Shown here piece by piece: positions 16,789-25,317 of a stretch of DNA of 39,736 nt. A program made the translations under genes and the position numbers. Position 1 is the stretch's first letter, and the number at the start of each line of letters is the position of its first letter. The notes below the pieces were generated by a model. That model was given only the letters and a program-made list of their open reading frames with translations. It searched no databases and was not told where the DNA came from. The stretch comes from CAYYJR01 sp964472305 (GTDB lineage Bacteria; Armatimonadota; Hebobacteria; CAIYQO01): NCBI GenBank assembly GCA_964472305.1, contig CAYYJR010000029.1, forward strand, positions 1 to 39,736, read 5' to 3'.

Positions 16789-16817
16789 TTGACGATATGA
16801 CTAACCGGCTATATTAT
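16789..16817 (+). promoter_or_regulatory. Promoter for the OsmC-family gene
   Basis: TTGACG (16789-16794), a 17-base spacer and TATTAT (16812-16817) lie 29 bases before the ATG at 16847. The spacing is ideal and both hexamers are near consensus. Confidence 0.6.
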
Positions 16818-16846
16818 TGAACAGCGTTTCGCGGAGGAGAATAGTG

Positions 16847-17242
16847 ATGAAACTGACCAGTGTATGCACCGGGGGCTTGCGCTTTGAAACAGATATTCGG
16901 GGACACCGCGTGGTGGTGGACGTGCCTGAGAACCTGGGCGGAACGGATACCGGTCCGATGCCGCCGGAACTGGTGGTCACCTCGCTCGGTACCTGCGTCG
17001 GTATTTATGTCGTGAACTTTTGCCGCAAACATCACATCTCGACCGAGGGATTGAAGGTGCATACCGAGTGGGAAAAAGGCACCAACCCCTCGCGCATCGC
17101 GAAGATGGAAGTATTCATCGAACTCCCAGCGGGCGTGCCGGGTGAAAAGTATGACGCTTTCATGGAGACAGTACGAAAGTGTACGGTCCACAATACCTTC
17201 TGCCAGATTCCGGAGATTACGCTGACATTGGCCGGCGTATAA
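16847..17242 (+). CDS. OsmC-family thiol peroxidase-like protein
   Basis: This 131-residue protein has the two conserved cysteines of the OsmC/Ohr superfamily. Cys50 is in TSLGTCVGIYV and Cys112 is in RKCTVHNTF, the usual position of the second catalytic Cys. Members reduce organic hydroperoxides with thiol or lipoyl partners. The PPELVVTSLGTC context fits the YhfA/OsmC subgroup rather than Ohr. GGAGGAG lies 9 bases before the ATG; a GTG three bases earlier is an alternative start. It has its own promoter and is flanked by non-coding gaps, so it is likely transcribed alone. Confidence 0.88.
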   Translation: MKLTSVCTGGLRFETDIRGHRVVVDVPENLGGTDTGPMPPELVVTSLGTCVGIYVVNFCRKHHISTEGLKVHTEWEKGTNPSRIAKMEVFIELPAGVPGEKYDAFMETVRKCTVHNTFCQIPEITLTLAGV

Positions 17243-17756
17243 GCAACAATCCCCAATCGACGCTGAGCCGTCTGACCGGTAAAGCGTGGGAGGAATGCCC
17301 GTACCGTTCCCCGTTCCTCGTTATTCCATCACTGGCGTCGCTTCCTCCGGATATCGGTGTCACGCCTTGCCGGACAACGGCTTTGCCGGTGGTGTTGGCA
17401 ATTCATAACTTTTTCAGAACTTCCGCGTAAGATAGATTGTGTATGAAAGCGATGTGACGCATTCCCATCGAAGCAGACCGCGATGCGGAGCGGGTGGGGT
17501 GTGCGACGAAAGCAATGGGGAGTAACCGGATACGGCTGAGATAGTTTTTCAGGCGTTTCCAACATCACGGCGGAACTTGAACAGGTGAGGATGCATTCGC
17601 TCCGGCAGGATATTGCCGGGAGGGCAAATCTTCTTCAGGCACCACACGCCATGATCGGGATGGGGAATACGTTTCACAGCCGCGCCTGCACGCGCCATGG
17701 TGGTTTCACGACACCCGGTGTTGGCTTACTCGACCATCCTTTCACAGGAACAGGAT
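17243..17756. other. 514-base intergenic stretch with no gene recognised
   Basis: Both strands were read. The short open frames here have no SD and no protein-like composition. A CTGAGA at 17536-17541 followed by a T-run briefly suggests a thiamine riboswitch, but the partner motifs are missing. The promoter for the secretion operon is presumably here, but I see no confident -35/-10 pair. Confidence 0.5.
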
Positions 17757-18980
17757 ATGTCCACGACGTTTATCTATCGAGGATTGGATGATCGCGGCAA
17801 GCCGGTGCGCGGCGAACTCGTCGCCGACGACCGGCAGGGGGCTACCGCGTTGCTGAAGGCGCGCGCCATCCATCCGACCGAGGTGATACCGGCGGAGGAA
17901 CGCGCGACGGGCAAGCCACCAACCGGGGGGGGCGGCGGATTCGGAGCCGGCATCGCGGCGGAACTGACCATTTTTACCCGTCAACTCGCCAACCTGGTCG
18001 CCGGCGGCGTAGCGCTGATGTCGGCGTTTGCCGCGCTCAGCCTGCACACGGAACATCCGCGCCTGCGTGCCATGCTGGAGCAGTTGCAGCAGGATGTGCA
18101 TGGCGGCTCGACATTGTGGGAGGCGATGGCGCGGCATGGGGCGGTGTTTCCACCGCTCTACGTGAGCATGGTGAAGGCTGGCGAGGCTAGTGGCCAGCTT
18201 GCCGCCGTGCTGAACTGGCTGGCGGATTACCAGGAACGGGAATATGCTCGGCGGACGCAAATACGCGGCGCGCTGATTTATCCGATGTTGCTGGTGGTGG
18301 TCGGCACGATAGCGGTCATCCTGCTGATGCTGCTGGTCGTACCGAAGTTTGCCGGGATTTTCGCCGACTTTGGGCAGGCGTTGCCGCTGCCCACGCTGGT
18401 GCTGCTCAATACCACGCACTTCCTGTGGCAGTGGGGGTGGGTGGTGCTGCTGGCGCTGGTGCTCGGTAATCTAGCCTTCGCGCAGTATGCCCGCACGCCG
18501 GGGGGACGCCTGCGCGTGGACGGCTGGCGGCTGCGGCTGCCGCTGTGGGGCAAGCTGACGACGAAGGCAGCGATGTCGCGTTTCGCGCGGACCACCGCCA
18601 CATTGCTGCGCGGCGGCGTGCCGTTGCTGGATGCGCTGACGGTGGTACGTGATGTGGTGGACAACGCCGTGCTGGCGGAGGCGACCGATCGTGCGCGGGA
18701 AGGCATGCGCGAAGGTGAGCGTTTCGCCGAACGACTGAAGCAGACGGGTGTCTTCCCCGCTTTCCTCACCCAGATGGTGGGAATCGGTGAAGAGACGGGT
18801 GACCTGCAGAACATGCTCATCACCGTGGCCGGCACCTATGATATCGAAGTAGAGACCACGCTGAAAAGCCTGGTGACATTGCTCGAACCGGTCATTATCA
18901 TCTCAATCGGCGTGGTACTGGCGTTCATTATGCTCTCCATGCTGTTGCCGATTTATCAGATCAATCTATTGGGAAGCTAG
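17757..18980 (+). CDS. gspF: Type II secretion system inner-membrane platform protein GspF
   Basis: The 407-residue GspF/PilC-family protein contains two copies of the T2SSF domain. Each opens with a matching segment: FTRQLANLVAGGVALMSAF (near residue 72) and FARTTATLLRGGVPLLDAL (near 277). Each later has the GE-(A/E)-(S/T)-G motif (GEASGQL, GEETGDL). Three membrane helices are visible: LVVVGTIAVILLMLLVV, WGWVVLLALVLGNLAF, and the last near the C terminus. GspF anchors the assembly ATPase to the pseudopilus base. I start at ATG 17757 (MSTTFIYRGL), where homologues begin and an AGGA precedes, not at the earlier in-frame ATG at 17697. It heads the gsp operon, where gspE would normally sit upstream but is absent. 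Confidence 0.93.
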   Translation: MSTTFIYRGLDDRGKPVRGELVADDRQGATALLKARAIHPTEVIPAEERATGKPPTGGGGGFGAGIAAELTIFTRQLANLVAGGVALMSAFAALSLHTEHPRLRAMLEQLQQDVHGGSTLWEAMARHGAVFPPLYVSMVKAGEASGQLAAVLNWLADYQEREYARRTQIRGALIYPMLLVVVGTIAVILLMLLVVPKFAGIFADFGQALPLPTLVLLNTTHFLWQWGWVVLLALVLGNLAFAQYARTPGGRLRVDGWRLRLPLWGKLTTKAAMSRFARTTATLLRGGVPLLDALTVVRDVVDNAVLAEATDRAREGMREGERFAERLKQTGVFPAFLTQMVGIGEETGDLQNMLITVAGTYDIEVETTLKSLVTLLEPVIIISIGVVLAFIMLSMLLPIYQINLLGS

Positions 18981-19053
18981 AATACGAGAGACCCGCGAGG
19001 CACCGCCGCGGCATTGTATGATAGTGTCTTAACGAAGGGAAACGAGGTTGCGA

Positions 19054-19488
19054 ATGAGCACGCGCTATACGACGTATACCCGCCATCAGGGATTGACTCT
19101 CATCGAGTTGCTGGTGGTGATGCTGATCCTGGCCATGCTGGCGAGCGTGGTGACGGTGGTGGTGATCAAGCGCACGGAAGAGGCAAAGCACGCGAAGGCG
19201 ATGGCGGATATCGAGAGCCTCGGTAGTGCCATCGACCAGTATCGCTTGCAAAACGGCAGTTATCCGCCGACGTTGGAGGCATTGCGCACCAAGCCGTCGG
19301 GCGAAGACCTGCCCCGGTGGGATGGTCCGTATATCAAGAAGCCGGTGCCGAACGATCCGTGGGAACAAGCCTACAGTTATGTGACGCCGGGTGAGCATAA
19401 TTCTGATTCCTATGACCTGTCTTCATTGGGGCGAGACGGCAAAGAAGGAGGCAGCGGAGTCGATGCCGACATCACCAACTGGGAGTAA
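19054..19488 (+). CDS. gspG: Major pseudopilin GspG
   Basis: This 144-residue pseudopilin has a short leader MSTRYTTYTRHQG, then the type IV-pilin-like helix LTLIELLVVMLILAMLASVV. Cleavage is expected after Gly with Glu at +5; Leu instead of Phe takes +1. The C terminus has the calcium-binding GspG signature, SYDLSSLGRDG and GGSGVDADITNW. GspG polymerises into the pseudopilus that pushes cargo through the secretin. ATG 19054 is preceded by GAGG at 7 bases and gives a normal leader; the TTG at 19048 is less likely. A 125-base gap without a recognised feature separates it from gspH. Confidence 0.95.
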   Translation: MSTRYTTYTRHQGLTLIELLVVMLILAMLASVVTVVVIKRTEEAKHAKAMADIESLGSAIDQYRLQNGSYPPTLEALRTKPSGEDLPRWDGPYIKKPVPNDPWEQAYSYVTPGEHNSDSYDLSSLGRDGKEGGSGVDADITNWE

Positions 19489-19613
19489 GGCCAGGAGTTT
19501 TGCTGTGGTAGTTGCGCTTGTGAAAGCCTGATCGATGACCGGCATTTCAATCCAACAGCCTGAATAGGATTCCACCGGAATGATAGTGCCGGCATGGCGT
19601 CAAAACACTTTGT

Positions 19614-20156
19614 ATGGTTACACACTTCCGAAAACGGGGTGGTTTCACGTTGTTAGAACTGCTGGTGGCGCTGGCAATTATGGCGCTGTTGAGCGGCGTC
19701 GTGATGGTGTCGCTGGCCCCGGCGCTGGAGGAAGCGCGTTTGCGCGCCGGAGCCGGCACGGTGATCGCCGTGTTGCGCTATGCGCGCAGTTATGCCGTCA
19801 CCTATCGGACGCAAGCGGCAGTAGTGTTTGATACCGAGAACTCCGGCGTGTCGGTGGAGGCGATGGTGCGCGACGAGGACGGCGCGGAGGCATGGCTGCC
19901 GGTCACCACGCAGGCGGGACGCTTGCGCAAGCTGGCTGATGGAGTGCTGATCGATGAGATCACCCATCCCGACACGACAGCAAGTGCCAATAGCACAACG
20001 ACGGATGACAGCGCAGCGAATAACCGGATGACCTTTTCCCTGCTCGGGCAAGGAGAGGATGTCCGAATCACCCTGCGTGATGCCCGCGGCCACGTGCGGG
20101 TGATCGCGGTGGATGCCGTGACCGGACATTGCCGGCTGGTGAGCGACGACTCATGA
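19614..20156 (+). CDS. gspH: Minor pseudopilin GspH
   Basis: The 180-residue protein has leader MVTHFRKRGG followed by FTLLELLVALAIMALLSGVV (prepilin cleavage site G/F, Glu at +5). After the helix is a beta-rich globular part typical of GspH/FimT, with YARSYAVTYRTQAAVVFD. The acidic Asn/Thr-rich loop near 120-135 is probably an insertion. GspH sits at the pseudopilus tip side. Its stop overlaps the gspI start (ATGA), so the genes are translationally coupled. Confidence 0.88.
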   Translation: MVTHFRKRGGFTLLELLVALAIMALLSGVVMVSLAPALEEARLRAGAGTVIAVLRYARSYAVTYRTQAAVVFDTENSGVSVEAMVRDEDGAEAWLPVTTQAGRLRKLADGVLIDEITHPDTTASANSTTTDDSAANNRMTFSLLGQGEDVRITLRDARGHVRVIAVDAVTGHCRLVSDDS

Positions 20157-20614
20157 AGCGACGACGCGGATTGACGCTGCTGGAAGTGATCGTGGCGATG
20201 ACGCTGCTCGCTATCGGAATTGCGGGTGCGATGGGCGCCATCTCCGCCTGCGTGCGTAGTAATGAGGCGGCGGCGAGCTATTCGCGCGGGACGTTGCTGG
20301 CACAGCAAGTCGCGGCGGAACTGGAGCGCAGCGAGACGCTGGAATCGGGAGAGATGTCCGGCACTTTTGATAACCTGTCGAGTGAGTATACCTGGGAAGC
20401 GCAGGTTGATGGGGCTGACGCGCAAGGCTTGTATCCGGTACACATCACCGTGCGCTGGCAAGCGGGACAGCGATGTTGTGAACTGCGCTCCCTGTTGCGA
20501 CCCCGCGCGTTGCCCGCGTTGCCCGCGCCGACAGCGCCGACAGCGCCGACAGCGCCGACAGCGCCGACAGCGCCGGAAGTGCCGGACGCGCCGGCAGCGG
20601 GAGGCGTGTCATGA
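20153..20614 (+). CDS. gspI: Minor pseudopilin GspI with an Ala-Pro-Thr repeat tail
   Basis: The 153-residue pseudopilin has a very short leader MKRRRG, then LTLLEVIVAMTLLAIGIAGAM. The globular part ends near residue 120. GspI nucleates the tip complex with GspJ and GspK. The remaining tail of about 30 residues is unusual: Pro/Ala-rich and built on five APT triplets, encoded by a 9-base tandem repeat. It does not resemble any GspI tail known to me. The start at 20153 overlaps the gspH stop by four bases, and the stop overlaps the gspJ start the same way. Confidence 0.88.
   Translation: MKRRRGLTLLEVIVAMTLLAIGIAGAMGAISACVRSNEAAASYSRGTLLAQQVAAELERSETLESGEMSGTFDNLSSEYTWEAQVDGADAQGLYPVHITVRWQAGQRCCELRSLLRPRALPALPAPTAPTAPTAPTAPTAPEVPDAPAAGGVS
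20525..20575 (+). repeat. 9-base tandem repeat inside gspI
   Basis: GCGCCGACA is repeated five times without change (20525-20569) and followed by a partial copy. It encodes Ala-Pro-Thr per unit, so unit gain or loss would keep the frame. Confidence 0.95.
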
Positions 20615-21279
20615 GCAGGCGACGGGCACTGCACGGCTTCACGTTGATCGAACTGATAGTGGCGATCGTGATCTTCCTCATGTTTATGGGGGCGGTTTAC
20701 GGCATCTACTCCACGGCATACGCGGCCATGACGCGCACGGAGGAGCAGCAGGAAGTCTATCAGACCGGGAGGGTGCTGCTGGCGCAATTGAGCGCGGAAG
20801 TCGCCGGTGCCTATCAACCGGCGACGGCGTCAACCAGTGCGCTGATCGGAGAGGACGCGACGGATGGCGACGGATTGCCGGCGGATACCCTCACGCTGTT
20901 GACCACCTCACGGGCGGGGGACGGAACAACGGCGGTGAGCGACCAATGCCAGGTCAGTTACCATATGGCGGACGCGTCGGATGACTTGCCCGGCCTGTAT
21001 GTGGAGGAAGTATGGCACCCCGGTCTGGAGCCGGCGAACGCGACACCGGTACGACGGTTGCTCTCCCCGTTGGTAGTGGGATTCAACTGCCGCTATCTGC
21101 CGGTGGGTGACGACTGGCTGGATGCCTGGGGAGAGCAGACCACGCTGCCGATGGCGGTACGCATCGAACTGATGCTGCGGGCGGCACGCGCCGATGCCAA
21201 ACCGATCGTGCTGGTGACCACGGCAAACGTGATGACAGCCACCGCTCCGGCGACGGGAGGATCCGATGCCGCTCCGTAA
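20611..21279 (+). CDS. gspJ: Minor pseudopilin GspJ
   Basis: The 222-residue pseudopilin has leader MSRRRALHG and helix FTLIELIVAIVIFLMFMGAVY, with Glu at +5. A long globular domain includes YHMADASDDLPGLYVEE and later VVGFNCRYLPVGDDWLDAW, the region GspJ proteins share. It forms the pseudopilus tip with GspI and GspK. Its start overlaps the gspI stop (ATGA) and its end overlaps gspK by 14 bases, which supports tight co-expression. Confidence 0.9.
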   Translation: MSRRRALHGFTLIELIVAIVIFLMFMGAVYGIYSTAYAAMTRTEEQQEVYQTGRVLLAQLSAEVAGAYQPATASTSALIGEDATDGDGLPADTLTLLTTSRAGDGTTAVSDQCQVSYHMADASDDLPGLYVEEVWHPGLEPANATPVRRLLSPLVVGFNCRYLPVGDDWLDAWGEQTTLPMAVRIELMLRAARADAKPIVLVTTANVMTATAPATGGSDAAP

Positions 21280-22420
21280 ATCTCACGGCATCGCCTTGTT
21301 GACGGCGCTCTGGGTGATGGCAATGTTGCTGATCCTGCTGGGCGGATTTGCCGCGTTGACACGCGGCGAGGTGGAAACAGCGCGGAATTTTGGCGAGTTG
21401 ACGCGAGCGCGCTGGGCAGCGCGGGCAGGCATCCGCCAGGCGGAAACGACGGTGGCGCAGGTGGTTGCGGAGTCTTATACCGACCTGGGCGGATCGCGCA
21501 TGATCCTCGATTCGCCATCCGATGAGGCGACGCTGGGGAATGCGACGTATGAGGTGTCGCTGGAGGATGAGGCCGGCAAGCTGAATCTGAACACGGCATC
21601 GCCTGTCGCGTTGGGTGCCTTCTTTGATCGCGCGGTAGTGGATGCCATCGTTGATTGGCGCGACACGGACAGCGAGCCGGAAGAGCAGGGAGCGGAAGAC
21701 GAGTATTACCTGGCGCTGACGCCGCCATATCACTGCAAAAACGCGCCGTTTAATACCGTACGCGAGTTGCTGCTGGTGAAAGGGATGACGCCAGAACTGT
21801 TGGCGTCGCCGGTAACCGAGGACGGATGCACACTGGAAGACCTGCTCACCGTCTCGTCGCAAGATGACAACACCGACGCGGAGGGGCAAACCCGGTTGAA
21901 TATTCGCACGGCAACCGAAGCGCAGTTGACGGATCGATGTGATGACGTACTGGCGGCGGAAGACATTACCGCTATTATCGCGCAGCGGACGGCATCGGCG
22001 TTTACCACGCCCGCCGACCTGTTGCGTGTGCCCAACCTGAAGCGGGGAATGGTGGCACGCATCTATGACAGGCTGACCGGCACCAGTGAGCGCATGCGTC
22101 CGGGTTTGGTGAATCTGAATACCGCGCCGCTGGAGGTGTTGAGCGCGCTGCCGGGGATGGATGAAATCACGGCGCAAGCTATCGTGCAATATCGTGAGAA
22201 ACAGGGGGCGTTCACCAACGTGGGCGATCTGCTGTTGATTGACAGGGTGAGCGATACCGCGTTTACGCGTATCGCCGACCTGTGCACGACGCGCTCGCGA
22301 CGTTTTCGCGCGGTGGCGGTCGGGCAATTGCCGGACGGCATCACAACGAGCATTACCTGTCTGTTGCAGGCCGATGCCGGGAATAATCCGGTGATCCGCC
22401 GGCTGTATTGGCAGGAGTGA
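21266..22420 (+). CDS. gspK: Tip pseudopilin GspK
   Basis: The 384-residue protein has leader MPLRKSHG and helix IALLTALWVMAMLLILLGGF. Thr replaces Glu at +5, as is normal for GspK, which caps the filament. Two helix-hairpin-helix-like segments are visible. One is KLNLNTASP, and the second is VNLNTAPLEVLSALPGM with downstream AQAIVQYREKQGAF and NVGDLL, typical of the GspK alpha domain. It overlaps the gspJ end. A 102-base gap follows before gspL. Confidence 0.92.
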   Translation: MPLRKSHGIALLTALWVMAMLLILLGGFAALTRGEVETARNFGELTRARWAARAGIRQAETTVAQVVAESYTDLGGSRMILDSPSDEATLGNATYEVSLEDEAGKLNLNTASPVALGAFFDRAVVDAIVDWRDTDSEPEEQGAEDEYYLALTPPYHCKNAPFNTVRELLLVKGMTPELLASPVTEDGCTLEDLLTVSSQDDNTDAEGQTRLNIRTATEAQLTDRCDDVLAAEDITAIIAQRTASAFTTPADLLRVPNLKRGMVARIYDRLTGTSERMRPGLVNLNTAPLEVLSALPGMDEITAQAIVQYREKQGAFTNVGDLLLIDRVSDTAFTRIADLCTTRSRRFRAVAVGQLPDGITTSITCLLQADAGNNPVIRRLYWQE

Positions 22421-22522
22421 ACGCTTTCGCTGTTGGATGCCGGCTCCATATTTACCGTGAAAATGCCGGCGTAGCAGAGCGCGTGTGTCGGCTACACGCA
22501 GTACAGGCAGTTGGGGAGATTG

Positions 22523-23968
22523 ATGTTCGGACACGCATTCGGGGTGGATATTGGTGATGGAGAACTGCGCATCGTGGGATTACATGCGACCGGTTTGCGG
22601 CGCACGTTAACCTATGCGGCACGCATTCCGCTGTCGGCGGATGCTACGCCGGACGATGTGGCTGCCGTACTGGCCGCGCGTCTGCGCGAGGCCGGCGCCG
22701 GACGGCGGCGCGTTGCCGTGGCGCTGCCCTCCTCTGGGTGTTCGGTCAAGGTTGCCGACCTCCCCCCCGGCAAGCCGGCGGAACTGGCACAAGTCGCGCG
22801 CTTCGAGGCGGAAACTCAGTTTCCGCTGCCGCTGTCGGAACTGGTATGGGGATACGCGCTGGGACCGGTCACTGCCGGACAACGACATGCGGTGATCGCC
22901 GGGGTGCGGCGCGCGCTGGTCGATGAGCGGTTGGCGCTGCTGCAACAGGCGGGTGCGACGCCGACGCTCTTCCTCCCGGCGTCACTTGCTGCCGCCGGCG
23001 CGATCGGCTTGCCCGATACCCCCTGTATCCTGCTGCTGGTGGACCGCGCGTGGTGCGATCTCTGCCTCTACACCGAGGGACGTTTACGTGCCTGCCGCAG
23101 TGTGCTGGCGGGGCAACCGGAGGCTGACGGCTGGGCAGCGCGCATCGCGCGGGAATTGCATCCGTGGGTGGTCGGACACGAGGACGTGCGGCAGATCGTG
23201 GTGCTCGGTACGGCAACCGCGGAAGTGGTCGAGGCGCTGACACAGGCGACAGGATTGCCGGTGACGCCGGGCGATCCCTGGCAGGGGGTTGATACACCCC
23301 CGGACTTTACGCGTTCACTTGAAGCACCATCATCATCGTTCGCGACAGCGATCGGGCTGGCTATCGCCGTACTGGCATCCTCAACGTCGATGAATCTGCT
23401 GCCCGCGCCGGTCATCGAAGCACGCGCGCAGCGACGGACGCTGGCGCGCACATTTTGCCTGTTGCTCATTATCCTGGCGTTGCTGGGACGGGCATTCGTT
23501 ACCCTGCAGCAACAGGCGCAAGTCCGGCAAATAACCTTGGAGCAGGTGCGCGCGCAAGTGCGGCAGGAAAAACGTGCGATGGGTTCCTTGCCGAGTCCCG
23601 GTTTGACCACCGCGCGGCAGATGGTGCTTGAGATACGCAAGCCGGAATGCCAGCCGCTGGAAATGTTGCGCGTGCTGAGCGCCGAACTGCCGCGCGGCAT
23701 CATCCTCGTCGATTTCGCTTACGACCGCGGCAAAGCGGTCATATTGAAGGGACGCGCCGACTCCAATACCATGCTGGCCGCGGCAATGGCCGCCGTGGCG
23801 CGGATCGGTGGATTCGCGTCGGTCATGCTCGATTACTCCACCCTGGTCAGTAAAGATGTAGGCACCGGCTACGATTTTCAGATCACCTGCACGCTGCCGA
23901 CAGCAAGCGACCAGTCGCCGGCCAAGGCGCGGCGCGGCACGACGCGCAAGGGGATGGTGGTCCGATGA
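22523..23968 (+). CDS. gspL: GspL-like (PilM-PilN fusion) inner-membrane platform protein
   Basis: The 481-residue protein has an actin-like cytoplasmic domain (MFGHAFGVDIGDGELRIVG start, resembling PilM/GspL). One membrane helix lies near residue 305-325 (CLLLIILALLGRAFVTL), followed by a periplasmic coiled-coil and ferredoxin-like PilN part (ELPRGIILVDFAYDRGKAVILKG). In T2SS the cytoplasmic part binds GspE and the membrane part binds GspM. ATG 22523 has GGGGAGA a few bases upstream; the TTG at 22511 is less likely. The stop overlaps the start of the next gene. Confidence 0.85.
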   Translation: MFGHAFGVDIGDGELRIVGLHATGLRRTLTYAARIPLSADATPDDVAAVLAARLREAGAGRRRVAVALPSSGCSVKVADLPPGKPAELAQVARFEAETQFPLPLSELVWGYALGPVTAGQRHAVIAGVRRALVDERLALLQQAGATPTLFLPASLAAAGAIGLPDTPCILLLVDRAWCDLCLYTEGRLRACRSVLAGQPEADGWAARIARELHPWVVGHEDVRQIVVLGTATAEVVEALTQATGLPVTPGDPWQGVDTPPDFTRSLEAPSSSFATAIGLAIAVLASSTSMNLLPAPVIEARAQRRTLARTFCLLLIILALLGRAFVTLQQQAQVRQITLEQVRAQVRQEKRAMGSLPSPGLTTARQMVLEIRKPECQPLEMLRVLSAELPRGIILVDFAYDRGKAVILKGRADSNTMLAAAMAAVARIGGFASVMLDYSTLVSKDVGTGYDFQITCTLPTASDQSPAKARRGTTRKGMVVR

Positions 23969-24516
23969 ATTCCGTATCGACCCTGCGCGTCAGCGTAATT
24001 ATCCTTGGCGCGATACTCGCCGGTCTGATGGGCCTGTGCGGCTATCTGCTGCTGGCTTCCACCGGCGCCGACCGCGAGATCGACCGGCAGCGGGACGCGC
24101 TGGCGCAGACCCGCGTCAGTGCCGCCTTGCTGGCGCAGGCGCACGCGGATGGTCGCCAACTCACCGATAAGGTGCCGCGCCAGTTGGCGCCGTGGACGTG
24201 GAGCGAGCAGTTCCCGGTGATGGCGGCGCAGATCGGCGCGCTGTGTGACGCGAGCAATACCCGCATCGACACGCTGCAGCCGGCGCCGACGGTGGAGCGG
24301 GGCCAGGTGACCCGTTTCCCATTGCGCTTGACCTTGCACACCGACCTTGCCGGTTTGACGCGCCTGTTACGGGAGATACAACGGGCGGTGCCGGTGCTGG
24401 GCATCGACCACCTGGCGATCCGTGTCGGCCAGCAAGCAGGTGACCCGCTGTCGGTGGAAATCACCCTGTCCGCCTACGTGCTTCTTGATGGCCATCCGGC
24501 GGCGGGAGGACGATGA
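23965..24516 (+). CDS. gspM: GspM/PilO-like inner-membrane protein
   Basis: The 183-residue bitopic protein has one N-terminal membrane helix (about residues 8-32, VSVIILGAILAGLMGLCGYLLL). A periplasmic helical segment and a small ferredoxin-like fold follow (FPLRLTLHTDLAGLTRLLREIQ, then SVEITLSAYVL). This is the PilO/GspM plan, and its position after gspL agrees. It overlaps the neighbouring genes on both sides by four bases. Sequence similarity in this family is low, so the call leans on topology and gene order. Confidence 0.78.
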   Translation: MNSVSTLRVSVIILGAILAGLMGLCGYLLLASTGADREIDRQRDALAQTRVSAALLAQAHADGRQLTDKVPRQLAPWTWSEQFPVMAAQIGALCDASNTRIDTLQPAPTVERGQVTRFPLRLTLHTDLAGLTRLLREIQRAVPVLGIDHLAIRVGQQAGDPLSVEITLSAYVLLDGHPAAGGR

Positions 24517-25313
24517 TGAGCCTGACCACGAAACTGCGCACGGCGGAAGTCACCCCGCGCACCGCGCTGATGAGCATCGGTGGATTGTTGTTGCTGACGG
24601 TGGGCGTCATGACGGCCGTGGTGAAGCTGACGAGTGCCCCATCACCGCGCCATATTGCGCCACCACGTCCGACGCCTATGGCGGTGTCGTCCCGGCGTGG
24701 CGCGAAGGCCGCCGACGTGTACGTCAAGCCACGCAGCGAGGCGGATTACGCCGTCATCGTGTCGCGTAACTTGTTCCGGTCGCTCGCGCGGCCGCCGCTA
24801 CTGCCGCCCCCGCCGGCGCTGCTGCCGCCGTTTCAGCCGACCCCGCCGCCACCCGCCGCGCCGATTTCGAACATCGCGCCGTTCCAAACAACGACGGCGC
24901 CACCGGTCAAAACGAGCACGCGACCCAAAGTGGTGTTTACCGGAGTAGTGGATATCGCCGGCGATACGTATGCCTTGCTGGAGAATCTCGACATGCAACT
25001 ATCACAATACACGCACGTCGGCAGCGAAGCCTACGGCTGTAAGCTGGTGGAGATTGCCGGCCACGCTGTTACGCTGGAATATGGCGGCGAGACGTTCACG
25101 CTCAACATGGGCGACAATAAAACGGAACCGGCGCCGGCGCCCACACCCGCCAAAGCTGCCGACGGCAATACCGGCGATAGCGGTACGGGCGAAGGCGGAT
25201 CACCGCCCGACGCCAATGCCGAGACCAATACATCACGCTCCCAACCGGGGGGCGGTTCTCCGAGTGGCGGCCGCCGCATGCGCAGCACCGCAACGCCGGA
25301 TGAGGGGGGATAA
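24513..25313 (+). CDS. gspC: GspC/PilP-like periplasmic linker protein
   Basis: The 266-residue protein has a membrane helix near residue 20-42 (ALMSIGGLLLLTVGVMTAVV). Next comes the short YAVIVSRNLF motif common before the homology region of GspC and in PilP, then a long Pro-rich linker (about 90-130). The HR-like beta domain (KVVFTGVVDIAGDTYALLEN ... LEYGGETFTLNMGD) ends near 205. A disordered Gly/Asn/Thr/Pro tail follows. GspC couples the inner-membrane platform to the secretin N0 domain. Its place directly before gspD fits. No PDZ domain is seen. Confidence 0.75.
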   Translation: MMSLTTKLRTAEVTPRTALMSIGGLLLLTVGVMTAVVKLTSAPSPRHIAPPRPTPMAVSSRRGAKAADVYVKPRSEADYAVIVSRNLFRSLARPPLLPPPPALLPPFQPTPPPPAAPISNIAPFQTTTAPPVKTSTRPKVVFTGVVDIAGDTYALLENLDMQLSQYTHVGSEAYGCKLVEIAGHAVTLEYGGETFTLNMGDNKTEPAPAPTPAKAADGNTGDSGTGEGGSPPDANAETNTSRSQPGGGSPSGGRRMRSTATPDEGG

Positions 25314-25317
25314 GCCA

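Noticed and set aside
17430..17600. Possible thiamine (CTGAGA at 17536) or cyclic-di-GMP (GACGAAAGC) riboswitch before gspF
   Set aside because: Only single short motifs match. The partner helices and the second conserved segment of either class are not present in order.
20525..20575. Short regular repeat considered as a CRISPR-like array
   Set aside because: The units are 9 bases with no spacers, and they are in frame inside gspI. It is a coding microsatellite.
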